Counted from the first letter of the stretch, positions 33,317-42,843 are shown. The stretch is 64,000 nt of DNA from Phenylobacterium aquaticum (GCA_947378305.1 CANCJJ010000007.1:1-64000), one strand, 5' to 3'. Notes: generated from the sequence alone by a model not told the origin. Numbers and translations: made by a program.

Positions 33317-36210
33317 CACCGCTTGCAGAGATCCTCAAACCTTGCGGTCCCGTCCTCGACGAACGGGCCGCCCGACGCACGCTAGACCTCCTGCGGACCA
33401 AGGCGTCCGCCCCTGGGGCCGACCTGTCCCTGAGGGCGGCTGAAGCGGCTCTTGCACCTATTTTCGGGGCTTCCGGGTATCTGTCCGGCCTGGCCCGTCG
33501 CCATCCAGACCTGCTCCTGGCCCTGATTGGCGCGGACCCTGGCGACAGGCTTGAAGGCCTGCTCGACCGAACGGCTAGGCTGGATGTCTCTGACCTTGAT
33601 GCCGTGCGCCAGGGCTTGCGGCTCCTGAAGGCAGAAGCCCACCTTCTGATCGCCCTGGCAGACCTGGGCCAGGTCTGGAACCTGGATCAGGTGACCGCCG
33701 CCCTGACCCGCTTTGCCGACGCTGCCCTCCAGACGGCACTTGGGGCGCTTGCCCGGGTCGAGTTTGATGCCGGGCGTTTGCGCCAGATCGGGGCCGGTGC
33801 CACAGGCCCAATCCCGGGTTTCTCCTGCATTGCCATGGGCAAGCAGGGGAGTTTCGAACTCAACTATTCCAGCGATATTGATGTCTCGATCTTTTATGAT
33901 CCCGACGCCTTGCCGCTGAGCGAGGGCGTGGAGGTCCAGGGGTTTGCCGTCCGGCTTGCCCAGGGGCTTAGCGAAATCATGCAGGCCCGAACGGCGGACG
34001 GATATGTCTTCCGGATGGATTTGCGGCTCCGTCCCGATCCGGCGTCAACGCCCATTGCGGTCTCGCTGGCGGCGGCCCTGGAATATTATGAAAGCGTCGG
34101 ACAGAACTGGGAGCGTGCAGCCTTCATCAAGGCCCGGGCCTGTGCAGGGGACCTGCCCCTTGGCGAGGCTTTCCTGGACGCGCTTCAACCCTTTATCTGG
34201 CGGCGGAACCTCGATTTTGCGGCCATCAGTGACATCCATTCGATCAAGCGCCAGATACACATTCACAAGGTGGATGATCGCCTGACCGCTGGCGGCATGG
34301 ACCTCAAGCTCGGTCGGGGCGGGATTCGCGAGATTGAATTCTTCGTCCAGACCCAGCAGTTAATCCTGGGCGGGCGGCATCCGGAGTTGAGGTCGCCCCG
34401 GACACTGGATGGGCTTGCGGCCCTGTGTCAGGCGGGACATGTCTCCAGCGCCGTGAAAACGGAGCTGACCGAGGCCTATGAGCAGTTGCGGGCCCTGGAG
34501 CATCGCATCCAGATGCTGGCCGATGAACAGACCCACAGGCTTCCTGAGTCTGCCAATGAGCGGAAAAAGGTCGCGGCCCTGTCGGGCTTTGACCGGCTTG
34601 GTAGCTTTGATGCGGCGGTCATTCGCATATTGCGAACGGTCAACCGCCGCTATGGCGAGCTGTTTGCGGGCGAGGAACCGCTGTCCTCCCGGTTTGGCAG
34701 CCTGATTTTTACCGGGGTTGAGGACGATCCCCAAACCCTCGAAACCCTCGCCCGAATGGGATTTTCCAATCCGTCCCAGGTCTCTGAAACCATCCGCGCC
34801 TGGCATCACGGCCGCATTGCCGCGACCCGCCCGGAGCGCGGCCGGGAGTTGTTTACCCGACTTGCCCCCCGATTGCTGGAGGCCTGTCATTTTGCCGGTG
34901 CCCCGGACCTGGCCTTTATTCGGTTTGGAGCCTTTTTCGGACGCCTGTCGTCAGCCGTTCAGTTGCAGTCCCTGTTTCTGGCCCAGCCGGTGCTCTTCAA
35001 CTTGCTGGTTCAAGTCATGGCCTATGCCCCCAGGCTGGCCGACACCCTGGCCCGCCAACCGGCTGCGATTGACGCCATGCTGGATGGCCAGTTTCTGACC
35101 GAGGTGGACCCGGCTGCGGATCGGGCGACCCTGTCCCGTGCCCTGGCGGAGTCGGCAGACTTCGAGACGGCCATGGATGTCGTGCGGCGTTTTCATCGGG
35201 AACAGAGCTTCCGGGTGGGGGTGCAGGTGATGAGCGGTCGCGCCGATGCCGAACTGGCAGGACTGGCCTTTGCCAAGCTGGCCGATATCTGCCTCCAGGC
35301 CCTGGCCCCAGTGGCCCTGGCCGATGTCGAACGCACCGGCGGGGCCTTCGAGGGCGAGGTGGCGGTTGTGGCTCTGGGACGCTGCGGGTCCCGGGAAATG
35401 AATGCGGGGTCGGACCTGGACCTGATGACCCTCTATCGGGTGCAGGACCCGGACAAGGTGTCTGCTCTCAAGGGATGGAGCCCTGCCGCCGTCTATGGCC
35501 GGTTTACCCAGAGACTGATCGCGGCCCTGTCCCTGCCCACTCGTGAAGGCGGGCTCTATGAGGTCGACATGCAGCTTCGACCTTCGGGAACCCAGGGGCC
35601 GGTTGCCGTAAGCCTCGCGGCCTTTGAGGACTATTACAGCCAGGAGGCCGAGACCTGGGAATTGATGTCCTTGACCCGTGCCCGGGTCGTCTGGTCCAAT
35701 AGCCCGGACTTCGAGGATGTTGCAGGGGCCGCCATCGAAACCGCCCTCCGCCGCCCCCGCGACATTCGAAATCTGGCGCGGGACGTGCGGGAAATGCGGG
35801 TGCTCGTCGCGCAGGAACGGCCACCGAGCGGGCCGTGGGATCTCAAACTGTCGACGGGCGGACTTATGGATATCGAGTTTATCGCCCAGTTTCTGCAACT
35901 AAGGTTCGCCGCGTCGGGTGGCCCCTTGAACGTCAATACCCTGAAGTCCCTCGAGGCCATGGCCCAGGCTGACACGATCAGCCCTGACCAGTTTGAGGCC
36001 CTTCGACAGGCCTTGCGGCTCCAGCAGGACCTTACCCAGGTGCTCAAACTGGCCCTGACCCAGGTGGATGATCCCCTGTCCCAGCCTTTGGCTTTTCGCA
36101 GAATCTTGGCCCGGGCCGCAGGTATTCGAGACCCTAAGGGCCTACCGAAGGCTGTCAAAAGGGCACAGACTGCTGTTAAGGCGGTCTTTGAAGACGTGAT
36201 TCCAAACTGA
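33313..36210 (+). CDS. glnE: Glutamine synthetase adenylyltransferase/deadenylase
   Basis: 965 aa from GTG 33313, which overlaps the kinase stop (GTGA); an upstream in-frame ATG lies inside the kinase gene. Two nucleotidyltransferase domains are visible: the N-terminal adenylyl-removase with NYSSDIDVSIFYD and the C-terminal adenylyl-transferase with MNAGSDLDLMTLYR. GlnE switches glutamine synthetase off or on by AMP addition or removal under PII control. Coupling to an envelope two-component pair is conserved among Alphaproteobacteria. Confidence 0.96.
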   Translation: MTPLAEILKPCGPVLDERAARRTLDLLRTKASAPGADLSLRAAEAALAPIFGASGYLSGLARRHPDLLLALIGADPGDRLEGLLDRTARLDVSDLDAVRQGLRLLKAEAHLLIALADLGQVWNLDQVTAALTRFADAALQTALGALARVEFDAGRLRQIGAGATGPIPGFSCIAMGKQGSFELNYSSDIDVSIFYDPDALPLSEGVEVQGFAVRLAQGLSEIMQARTADGYVFRMDLRLRPDPASTPIAVSLAAALEYYESVGQNWERAAFIKARACAGDLPLGEAFLDALQPFIWRRNLDFAAISDIHSIKRQIHIHKVDDRLTAGGMDLKLGRGGIREIEFFVQTQQLILGGRHPELRSPRTLDGLAALCQAGHVSSAVKTELTEAYEQLRALEHRIQMLADEQTHRLPESANERKKVAALSGFDRLGSFDAAVIRILRTVNRRYGELFAGEEPLSSRFGSLIFTGVEDDPQTLETLARMGFSNPSQVSETIRAWHHGRIAATRPERGRELFTRLAPRLLEACHFAGAPDLAFIRFGAFFGRLSSAVQLQSLFLAQPVLFNLLVQVMAYAPRLADTLARQPAAIDAMLDGQFLTEVDPAADRATLSRALAESADFETAMDVVRRFHREQSFRVGVQVMSGRADAELAGLAFAKLADICLQALAPVALADVERTGGAFEGEVAVVALGRCGSREMNAGSDLDLMTLYRVQDPDKVSALKGWSPAAVYGRFTQRLIAALSLPTREGGLYEVDMQLRPSGTQGPVAVSLAAFEDYYSQEAETWELMSLTRARVVWSNSPDFEDVAGAAIETALRRPRDIRNLARDVREMRVLVAQERPPSGPWDLKLSTGGLMDIEFIAQFLQLRFAASGGPLNVNTLKSLEAMAQADTISPDQFEALRQALRLQQDLTQVLKLALTQVDDPLSQPLAFRRILARAAGIRDPKGLPKAVKRAQTAVKAVFEDVIPN

Positions 36211-36229
36211 GTTCGACGGAGTGCCGGCC

Positions 36230-36243
36230 CTTGAACGTTCAAG
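36230..36243. promoter_or_regulatory. Perfect 14-bp palindrome upstream of the ECF sigma gene
   Basis: CTTGAACGTTCAAG is self-complementary and lies 20 bp after the glnE stop and 78 bp before the sigma-factor start. A second smaller inverted repeat, CAAGCC-G-GGCTTG (36255-36267), follows. Together they may form an operator for the sigma operon or a weak glnE terminator. Confidence 0.4.
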
Positions 36244-36320
36244 CCCCAAGGGATCAAGCCGGGCTTGGTCCGAAGAGGTAATGTTGAAGGTGAGCCATTT
36301 GTCGTGCGATCACTCCAGGC

Positions 36321-36962
36321 ATGCTGACCATGTCCGCCCAGACGCTTAACACACCTGGCATGGGGATAGCTGTGAGGCGGGGGGACGTGCGTGTGAGGAA
36401 CCCCGGCCCGGACCCGGACCTTGATCTTTTGCAGCGGGTTGCTGAGGGCGATGCTGCCGCCATTCGCGCCCTGACCGCGCGCAAATTGCCCAGGGTTCTG
36501 ACCCTTGCCACCCGTATGCTCGGGCGGGTTGCAGATGCCGAAGATGTCGCTCAGGAAGCCATGATCCGGGCCTGGCGTCAGGCCCCGAAATGGAAACCGG
36601 GACTTGCCCGGTTTGACACCTGGTTGCACCGCGTGACCTTGAACCTATGCTATGATCAGCTTCGACGAGGTCGAGAAGTCCTCGTCGCCGAGTTACCTGA
36701 CCTGGTGGATGAGGGGCCAGCCCCGGATCGCGGCCTTGAAGCCCGGGACACAGGACGCCGTGTTCACGCCGCCCTGCAAGGCTTGCCCGATCGCCAGCGT
36801 GAAGCCGTCACGCTTTGTCACTATCAGGAGCTTTCGAACATTGAAGCCGCGGCCGTCATGGGGGTGAGTGTCGATGCCCTTGAAAGCCTGCTCTCACGCG
36901 GCCGTCGAGCCTTGAGAGCAAGTCTGGTCGACCTGGTCGAAGATGCGGGAGGTCGCCCATGA
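36321..36962 (+). CDS. ECF-type RNA polymerase sigma factor
   Basis: 213 aa if ATG 36321 is used; GTG 36387 or 36393 behind a G-rich stretch is an alternative that removes a non-conserved N-terminus. Region 2 (DAEDVAQEAMIRAWRQAPKW) and region 4 (LPDRQREAVTLCHYQELSNI then SLLSRGRRALR) are clear. It probably directs a small regulon including its own operon. It overlaps the next gene by 4 bp, and the third gene encodes a metal-resistance-type periplasmic protein. Confidence 0.9.
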   Translation: MLTMSAQTLNTPGMGIAVRRGDVRVRNPGPDPDLDLLQRVAEGDAAAIRALTARKLPRVLTLATRMLGRVADAEDVAQEAMIRAWRQAPKWKPGLARFDTWLHRVTLNLCYDQLRRGREVLVAELPDLVDEGPAPDRGLEARDTGRRVHAALQGLPDRQREAVTLCHYQELSNIEAAAVMGVSVDALESLLSRGRRALRASLVDLVEDAGGRP

Positions 36963-37378
36963 CGCCGGATCGGTTTGAAGTCTTGTCCGAAGCCTATGGA
37001 AGCCGGGTTGAGCTGTGGCCGACAGACGTCCGCGATGCGGCCCGGGCCTGGGTAGCCAGGAATCCCGACCAGGCGGGTGAGGTTCTCGGACGCGCGGCAA
37101 GGCTGGACAGCGTGCTGGATACTGTGCGGCCCCCCGTTGTCAGTCACGCCCTTCGTGAACGCGTCATCGCCCTTGCCGTGCCTGCTCAGATCAGATCAGG
37201 GCTTCGCTGGCTTTGGGGTGCAGGGGTCGGATTTGGGCTCGCTGCGACCTGTGCCGCCGGATTGGTTCTCGGGGTCATTATGTCCGGCCAGCTTCAGATA
37301 CAAACAACAGACGAACCCGTGACATCCGTCATGACGGGCTATCAGGTTCCGACGGACTCCGGGGAGGTTTTCCTGTGA
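36959..37378 (+). CDS. Small one-helix membrane protein, putative anti-sigma factor
   Basis: 139 aa: a cytoplasmic N-terminal part of about 80 aa (EAYGSRVELWPTDVRDAAR), one membrane helix at about 84-108, and a short periplasmic tail. This topology, its overlap with the sigma gene and its position are those of anti-sigma factors; no zinc-binding anti-sigma motif is present. The assignment is inferred from context. Confidence 0.65.
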   Translation: MTPDRFEVLSEAYGSRVELWPTDVRDAARAWVARNPDQAGEVLGRAARLDSVLDTVRPPVVSHALRERVIALAVPAQIRSGLRWLWGAGVGFGLAATCAAGLVLGVIMSGQLQIQTTDEPVTSVMTGYQVPTDSGEVFL

Positions 37379-37863
37379 TCAAACGTCACCTGATATTCGG
37401 TCTGGTTGCCTCTGTGGCCCTGAACCTCTTTGCAGCCGGGGCTTTGGTCGGGACGATCATAGCCCGCCACGGCCTTGGCGCGAGACACGCCGGGGCCATG
37501 GGGCAGTTGCCTGGGCGGGGGCTGATCCGTGCGAGTGAGGGGCTATCAGAGCCTGAGCGCGAGGCTTTCCGTCAAGTTCTGCGCGACCATGCGCCCCAGG
37601 CACAGGCTGATGTGCGTCGGGCCCGGGATGCCCGAAACCGGGGCTGGGCCGCTCTGGATGCCGATACGGTCGATACGGTGGCGATAGAGCGTGACCTCAA
37701 CGCGGCGCGCGACCTCGAAATTCAGGCCCGGACCCGGATCGAGCAAGGCATTGTCAGCTATGCCCTCACCTTGCCGAGAGCCGATCGCGCAATTCTGGCC
37801 GAGGGGTTGACCCGCCGAGGGACTCGATCGGCTGAAGGCGGGCCGAAGCCAGGGCGTGAATAG
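37375..37863 (+). CDS. Periplasmic heavy-metal sensor/resistance-type protein
   Basis: 162 aa from GTG 37375, overlapping the previous stop (GTGA). N-terminal anchor helix (6-28), then a helical hairpin domain (LSEPEREAFRQVLRDHAPQA, RRARDARNRGWAALDADTVD) resembling the CnrX/ZraP metal-resistance family. In Cupriavidus CnrX senses metal and controls an ECF sigma through CnrY. By analogy this protein may feed the adjacent anti-sigma/sigma pair, though no clear metal-ligand set can be read. Inference from family resemblance and synteny. Confidence 0.65.
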   Translation: MIKRHLIFGLVASVALNLFAAGALVGTIIARHGLGARHAGAMGQLPGRGLIRASEGLSEPEREAFRQVLRDHAPQAQADVRRARDARNRGWAALDADTVDTVAIERDLNAARDLEIQARTRIEQGIVSYALTLPRADRAILAEGLTRRGTRSAEGGPKPGRE

Positions 37864-37875
37864 GCGCTGCCTGGG

Positions 37876-38655
37876 TCAGGCGGCGGCTGAAACCGCCAGG
37901 TGAAAGCTGATTGTGGTGCCTTGGTCTGGTTGGCTCTCCAGGATCAGACTTGCACCGTGGCCTTCGACCAGGGCTCGCACAATCGCCAGCCCCAAGCCCA
38001 AGCCGTCCTGTGGTGACCGCGTGGTCGGTCGGGCCTGTTCGAAGGGCAGGGTGAGGCGAGCCAGGTCTTCTGAGGCCATGCCCATCCCCGTATCTTGCAC
38101 ACGGATGAGGATGTGCTCTCCGGAAGGGGTGAGGTCCGCCAGAATTCGAACCTCCCGGCCTTTGGGCGTGAACTTGAGCGCGTTGGCCAGAAGGTTGAGC
38201 AGGATTTGCCTTATCGCCCGATCATCCGCCATCACGGGCGGCAGGTCTTCAGGTACCCTGATGGTCAGGCTGAGCCCTTGGGTCTCGGGTCGGCCTGGGA
38301 GCATGCGAAGGACCCGTGCGACGGTCTCATGCAGATGAATCGGCTGGAGCTCAAGGGGCTGCCTTCCGGCATCGATCTGGGCCAGATCGAGCAGGTCATT
38401 GATTATGCTCAGAAGGTGCTCGCCTGAGGCATGGATGTCCTGCGCATAGCCCTGATAGGCGGGGGTTCCCAGGGGCCCCAGCATGGCCTTGGCCATGACC
38501 TCGGAGAACCCGATAATGGCATTCAGGGGGGTTCGCAGTTCGTGACTGAGGGTCGCCAGAAATTCGCCCCTCGCCTGATGGGTGGCTTCGAGGCTTTCAA
38601 TGCGCCGACGAAGGTCCGCGTTTTCCTGCTGAAGCTGCTCGACCCTGCCCGTCAT
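37876..38655 (-). CDS. Soluble histidine kinase without a recognisable sensor domain
   Basis: 259 aa, no membrane segment. A short N-terminal coiled coil (RVEQLQQENADLRRRIESLE) leads into the dimerisation domain with phosphoacceptor H38 (LATLSHELRTPLNAIIGFSE) and a HATPase domain (NLLANALKFTPKG, QDTGMGM, GLGLGLAIVRALV). The style is that of PleC/DivJ/PdhS-like kinases. It begins 2 bp after the pepN stop, so it is co-transcribed with an aminopeptidase. No cognate regulator lies adjacent. Confidence 0.88.
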   Translation of the reverse strand: MTGRVEQLQQENADLRRRIESLEATHQARGEFLATLSHELRTPLNAIIGFSEVMAKAMLGPLGTPAYQGYAQDIHASGEHLLSIINDLLDLAQIDAGRQPLELQPIHLHETVARVLRMLPGRPETQGLSLTIRVPEDLPPVMADDRAIRQILLNLLANALKFTPKGREVRILADLTPSGEHILIRVQDTGMGMASEDLARLTLPFEQARPTTRSPQDGLGLGLAIVRALVEGHGASLILESQPDQGTTISFHLAVSAAA

Positions 38656-38657
38656 GG

Positions 38658-41276
38658 TCAGTCCTGCAGGGCCTTGCTCGCCAGCTCATAGACATTTTTC
38701 GACAAGCTAGGCGTTGAGATCACCCGGGTCAGGGCCTGCTTCATCTGGCTGGCCAGATGGGGAGTGTATCTGCGCCACCCGCCCAGGGGCTCCATCAGCC
38801 TTGCTGCGGTCATGGGGTTGAACCGATCCACGGCCAGGATCTGATCGGCCAGGAACTCATAGCCCCGACCGTCGGCTGCGTGGAAGCGTGCAGGATTGCC
38901 CGTCGCAAAGCCCAGGATCAGCGCTCGAAGCCGGTTGGGGTTTTGGGCATCAAAGGCCGGATGGCGGGTCAGGGCCATCACCCGGTCCAAGGCGCCCGGC
39001 CCGGGATCACGCCCCTGCAGGCCGAACCACTTGTCTATGACCAGGGGCTCGGACTCCCAACGCGCATAGAAGGCGACAAGCGCGTCTTCAAAGGCCTGCC
39101 CCCCCATGGTCATGAGGGCGTTCAGGGCCCCCATGGTGTCGGTCATGTTTCGCGATCCATGGAAATGATCGAGGGCCAGCTGACTGACATCCGACGAAGG
39201 TCGTGTGGCCATGAGGTCCAGGGCGGCATTGCGCAGGGCGCGACGGCCTGCGCTTGCAGAATCCGGTGAGAAGTCCCCGCCGTCCTGAAGCCCGAAATAG
39301 ATGCGCGTGAGGTCTGATTCCAGATGGACACCCAGGCGAGTGCGCAGCGCGTTCCTTGCCTGGTGAATGGCGGCAGGATCTGCGGGCTGAAGCGCCAGGG
39401 TCAGGTCTGTCTCTGAGGGAAGTCCGAGAAGCAGGGCCTTGAAGGCGGGGGCCGAGGCCTGATCGGACAGGGCGCGCGCCATGGCTTCGCTATAGCGTTC
39501 TTCACCGACCTCATCTGGATGTCCACTTGCCCGCGCCAGGATCAGGTCGCGCGCAAGGTCTTGGCCAGCCTCCCAGCGGTTGAAGAGGTCCGGATCGCCC
39601 GCCAGTTGCAGATAGCGATCCTTTGGCCGGGAATCCTGGGTCAGCAGGATGGGAGCCGAAAACCCCCGCAGGGCCGAGATGACCGGGGGGCTGTCGACAC
39701 CGGTCAGGGTCAGGCTCGCCCTTGCCGTCTCCAGGACCAGCAGGGTTTCGTCCATGGCAAGGCCATCGCGTTCAAAGGCCAGGGTACGACCGTCGCCGTC
39801 CAGCAGGCCCAGCTTCACCGGGATTGGCAAGGCGCGCTTGTCCGGCTGGCCGGGCGTTGTGGGCGTGTCCTGAGCAAGGTTGAGGACCAGGGTCTTGGTG
39901 TCCGGATCATAGGTGTGGTTTAGCGACAGTTTCGGCGTGCCCGCCTGCTCGTACCAGGCAAAGAAATTGTCCAGGTTCAGCCCGGAGACTTCCGCAAAAC
40001 AGGCAATGAAGGCTTCCACAGTTGTGGCATGTCCATCCCAGCGGTCGAAATAGAGATCCATGCCGCGCCGGAAGGTTTCGTCCCCCAGGATCGCCTTGAG
40101 CATGCGGATAACTTCCGCGCCCTTTTCATAGATGGTTGCCGTGTAGAAGTTGTCGATCTTCAGATAGCTAGAGGGCCGGACGGCATGGGCCAGCGGGCCT
40201 TGGTCCTCTGAAAACTGGCGGGCCCGGAGCGCCTTGACGTCCTTGATCCTCTGAACCGCCTCGCCCCGCATGTCGGCCGAGAAGCTCTGGTCCCGAAAGA
40301 CGGTCAGGCCTTCCTTCAGGCAGAGCTGGAACCAGTCGCGACAGGTGATCCGGTTACCTGTCCAGTTATGAAAATACTCGTGGGCAACGACGCTTTCGAT
40401 CCGCTCATAATCGAGGTCGGTTGCGGTCTCGGGATCGGCCAGGAGGAGTGAGCTGTTGAAGATATTCAGCCCCTTGTTTTCCATGGCCCCGAAGTTGAAG
40501 TCCCTTACGGCGACAATCATGAAGAGGTCGAGATCATACTCCCGGCCAAAGCTCTCCTCGTCCCAGATCATTGAGCGTTTGAGGGCGTCCATCGCATAGC
40601 TGGCGCGGTGGGCCATGCCGGGGTCCACATAGATCTTCAGGTCGACGGTCCGGCCACTCATGGTCACCAGGGTGTCGCTCAGGACGTCAAGCTCGCCGGC
40701 GACCAGGGCGAAGAGGTAGCAGGGCTTTGGGAAGGGGTCGTTCCAGACCGCAAAGTGGCGACCGTCGCCCAACCGGCCCTTTTCCAGAAGATTGCCGTTC
40801 GACAGCAGGTGAACAAAGGCGTTGGCCGCTTCAATGCGCACGGTAAATCGCGCCAGCACATCGGGCCGGTCCGGGAACCAGGTGATCTTGCGGAACCCTT
40901 CGGATTCGCACTGGGTGCAGAACCGCCCACCCGACATGTAAAGGCCATCCAGGGCCTTGTTGGCGGCGGGATCGATCTCGACCTCGGTCTCCAGGATGAA
41001 GGCATTGCTGAGCTTGGGGATGGTCAGGAATTCGGGTGTGACCTGATAGGCCGTGTCCGCCAGGGTTTGGCCGTCCACCCGGACGGAAATGGGCGTCAAC
41101 CTTTCCCCGTTGAACACCAAAGGCCGGTCATGGTCCCCATTGCGACGAACCGTCAGGTGCGCCCGAACCCGAGTTGCCGACGGGTGGAGATCAAAGGTCA
41201 GAACCACCTCATCAATCAGAAAGTCGGGGGCCTGATAATCGGCGAGCTGAATCGGCTGGGGGGTATCTGTTCTCAT
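38658..41276 (-). CDS. pepN: Aminopeptidase N (M1 family)
   Basis: 872 aa, the same length as E. coli PepN. The substrate-anchoring motif GAMEN (in FGAMENKGLN) and the zinc site HEYFHNWTGNRIT...E (HEXXH plus the downstream Glu in LKEGLTVFRD) are intact. The C-terminal helical domain is complete. It removes N-terminal residues from peptides in the cytoplasm. It is followed 2 bp downstream by a histidine kinase gene. Confidence 0.96.
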   Translation of the reverse strand: MRTDTPQPIQLADYQAPDFLIDEVVLTFDLHPSATRVRAHLTVRRNGDHDRPLVFNGERLTPISVRVDGQTLADTAYQVTPEFLTIPKLSNAFILETEVEIDPAANKALDGLYMSGGRFCTQCESEGFRKITWFPDRPDVLARFTVRIEAANAFVHLLSNGNLLEKGRLGDGRHFAVWNDPFPKPCYLFALVAGELDVLSDTLVTMSGRTVDLKIYVDPGMAHRASYAMDALKRSMIWDEESFGREYDLDLFMIVAVRDFNFGAMENKGLNIFNSSLLLADPETATDLDYERIESVVAHEYFHNWTGNRITCRDWFQLCLKEGLTVFRDQSFSADMRGEAVQRIKDVKALRARQFSEDQGPLAHAVRPSSYLKIDNFYTATIYEKGAEVIRMLKAILGDETFRRGMDLYFDRWDGHATTVEAFIACFAEVSGLNLDNFFAWYEQAGTPKLSLNHTYDPDTKTLVLNLAQDTPTTPGQPDKRALPIPVKLGLLDGDGRTLAFERDGLAMDETLLVLETARASLTLTGVDSPPVISALRGFSAPILLTQDSRPKDRYLQLAGDPDLFNRWEAGQDLARDLILARASGHPDEVGEERYSEAMARALSDQASAPAFKALLLGLPSETDLTLALQPADPAAIHQARNALRTRLGVHLESDLTRIYFGLQDGGDFSPDSASAGRRALRNAALDLMATRPSSDVSQLALDHFHGSRNMTDTMGALNALMTMGGQAFEDALVAFYARWESEPLVIDKWFGLQGRDPGPGALDRVMALTRHPAFDAQNPNRLRALILGFATGNPARFHAADGRGYEFLADQILAVDRFNPMTAARLMEPLGGWRRYTPHLASQMKQALTRVISTPSLSKNVYELASKALQD

Positions 41277-41345
41277 GGCCTAGATTTAGGCGATCTTGCC
41301 CTCTCCGGCGAGCCCTCAGGAGCGGGGTTTTTCATCGCGCCGACC

Positions 41346-41990
41346 TCAGGCCTGAACCTGGGGTAAATCCATCCAGTGGTTGAGAATGGCCAGGATCTGG
41401 TCGCCCGGCTGGAAGCCGCGCGTCACGACCCCATAGGCTCCCTGTCCGTCAGGGCCCGCGACCAGGGTCGGAAATCCCGTGACCCCAGCCCTTTGGGATG
41501 TCCCGTAATCACGCCAAGTTTCATTCTTGAGGGAGGGGGAGTCCAGATCCTCGCGGAAGGCATCCCGCTCGAAACCGGCTTCAGCCCCAAGGTCGGCCAG
41601 GACATCCAGGTCCGTAATGTCGAGGTTTTCTGCGTAGAAGGCAGACTGTAGCCGCGTCAGGAAGCTCAGGGCCAGTTCAGGATCGTCACGTCGGACCCGA
41701 ACCACCGCCCGCGCCCCCGGGTCTGAATCATAGCAGAATCCCGGGCGATCAAGAACCCGGCCGTCGAAGGGCAGGCCCGTGGCCTCATGCACATGGCCCC
41801 AGTGGCCCTTCAGGGTTTCCCGTGCAGCTTCTTCCATGGGCGTATCCGTGCCCGGACGCAGGCCGCCCATGACCAGCTGGATGGGCAGGGCCCGCCCAAA
41901 CTGGCGGCGGATCTCGGTGATGACGGGCGAAAATCCGTAACACCATGAGCACATGGGATCGGCGAAATAGATCAGGTGCGGTTCATTCAT
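41346..41990 (-). CDS. DsbA/FrnE-like thioredoxin-fold protein
   Basis: 214 aa without a signal peptide. The active-site motif CSWC (C14-C17 in DPMCSWCYGF) and the cis-Pro loop in VTGFPTLVAG are those of the cytoplasmic DsbA-like/FrnE group, which handles thiol-disulfide or 2-hydroxychromene-type chemistry. The substrate is unknown. It lies 69 bp downstream of the pepN start side on the same strand but upstream in transcription, so it could be read together with pepN only through a separate promoter. Confidence 0.85.
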   Translation of the reverse strand: MNEPHLIYFADPMCSWCYGFSPVITEIRRQFGRALPIQLVMGGLRPGTDTPMEEAARETLKGHWGHVHEATGLPFDGRVLDRPGFCYDSDPGARAVVRVRRDDPELALSFLTRLQSAFYAENLDITDLDVLADLGAEAGFERDAFREDLDSPSLKNETWRDYGTSQRAGVTGFPTLVAGPDGQGAYGVVTRGFQPGDQILAILNHWMDLPQVQA

Positions 41991-42024
41991 GATGGGGACT
42001 GTCCGTCGACTTGAAAGGCAGGGT

Positions 42025-42663
42025 TCAGGGCTGATCGCGTGTTCGCAATTGCGGTTTCTCAGGGGCTTGAGTCTCTGCGGAACCCCCAGGCTGTGGAGTC
42101 TTCAGGGCGGCTCCCATAAGCCGTGAGTTCGATTCCAAGCGTACCGCCGTCTGAACGCAGATATCAGGCAAGACCCAACCCATCCACTGCTGGGCGACGG
42201 TTCGAATAGGCAGGTTTGCCGCCACAGCCCAGGCCTGCCGCCCCTTCTGAATGGCCTGATCTCCCCTTGGCCGGATAGGTTGCAGGCTGGCTTGTTCGGC
42301 AGCGCTCATGGCCCGTCCAAACAGGGCAAGGTTGCTGCGGCTTTCCACTTGCAGGTCTGTGTAGACCTTCATGTCCTCGGCCAGGGTGGTTCCCGGTTTG
42401 CGAAAAGCGTTCTCGATCCGCGTCACGTCGGGAAGGACCCGGTCATAGAGGTCGACATATCCGCCCAGCAAGCCGGTGCACCAGCCGACCAGCCCATAGT
42501 CGTCCCTGGGCGCGCCCACAGGCCAGCGAACGTCCTCGGTCACAGGCTTCGCTGCCGGTTGAGACACGGGCGCGGGACTGGAAGGGGCCATAATGTCCTT
42601 GGCCAGGTCCAGGGCACTGTCCTGGGTCGTTGCCAGGGCGAGCAGGTAGAGCACGATCGGCAT
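42025..42663 (-). CDS. Exported hypothetical protein
   Basis: 212 aa from ATG 42663 (GTG 42672 is possible). A hydrophobic N-terminus (MPIVLYLLALATT) followed by a Pro/Ala-rich linker (APSSPAPVSQPAAKPVTED) indicates export or anchoring. The core DDYGLVGWCTGLLGGYVDLYD is helical. The low-complexity C-terminal tail is rich in Pro/Glu. I do not recognise the family. It lies 34 bp before the DsbA-like gene on the same strand and may share its transcript. Confidence 0.6.
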   Translation of the reverse strand: MPIVLYLLALATTQDSALDLAKDIMAPSSPAPVSQPAAKPVTEDVRWPVGAPRDDYGLVGWCTGLLGGYVDLYDRVLPDVTRIENAFRKPGTTLAEDMKVYTDLQVESRSNLALFGRAMSAAEQASLQPIRPRGDQAIQKGRQAWAVAANLPIRTVAQQWMGWVLPDICVQTAVRLESNSRLMGAALKTPQPGGSAETQAPEKPQLRTRDQP

Positions 42664-42843
42664 GCAGGTCACCCAGGGTTAAAATCCACCAGCCTTCTCA
42701 CAGGCCTGTCTTGCGGTCTTAACGGGGCTTAGACAAAGGATCAAATGCGCGAAATCAAGGTGCCGGGAGAACCTTGCTGCGAGGCTGACTTTCCCGGTGC
42801 CCTCCGATAAGGTGCATCAAGTGAAAACCCTATTCAGGCCCCG

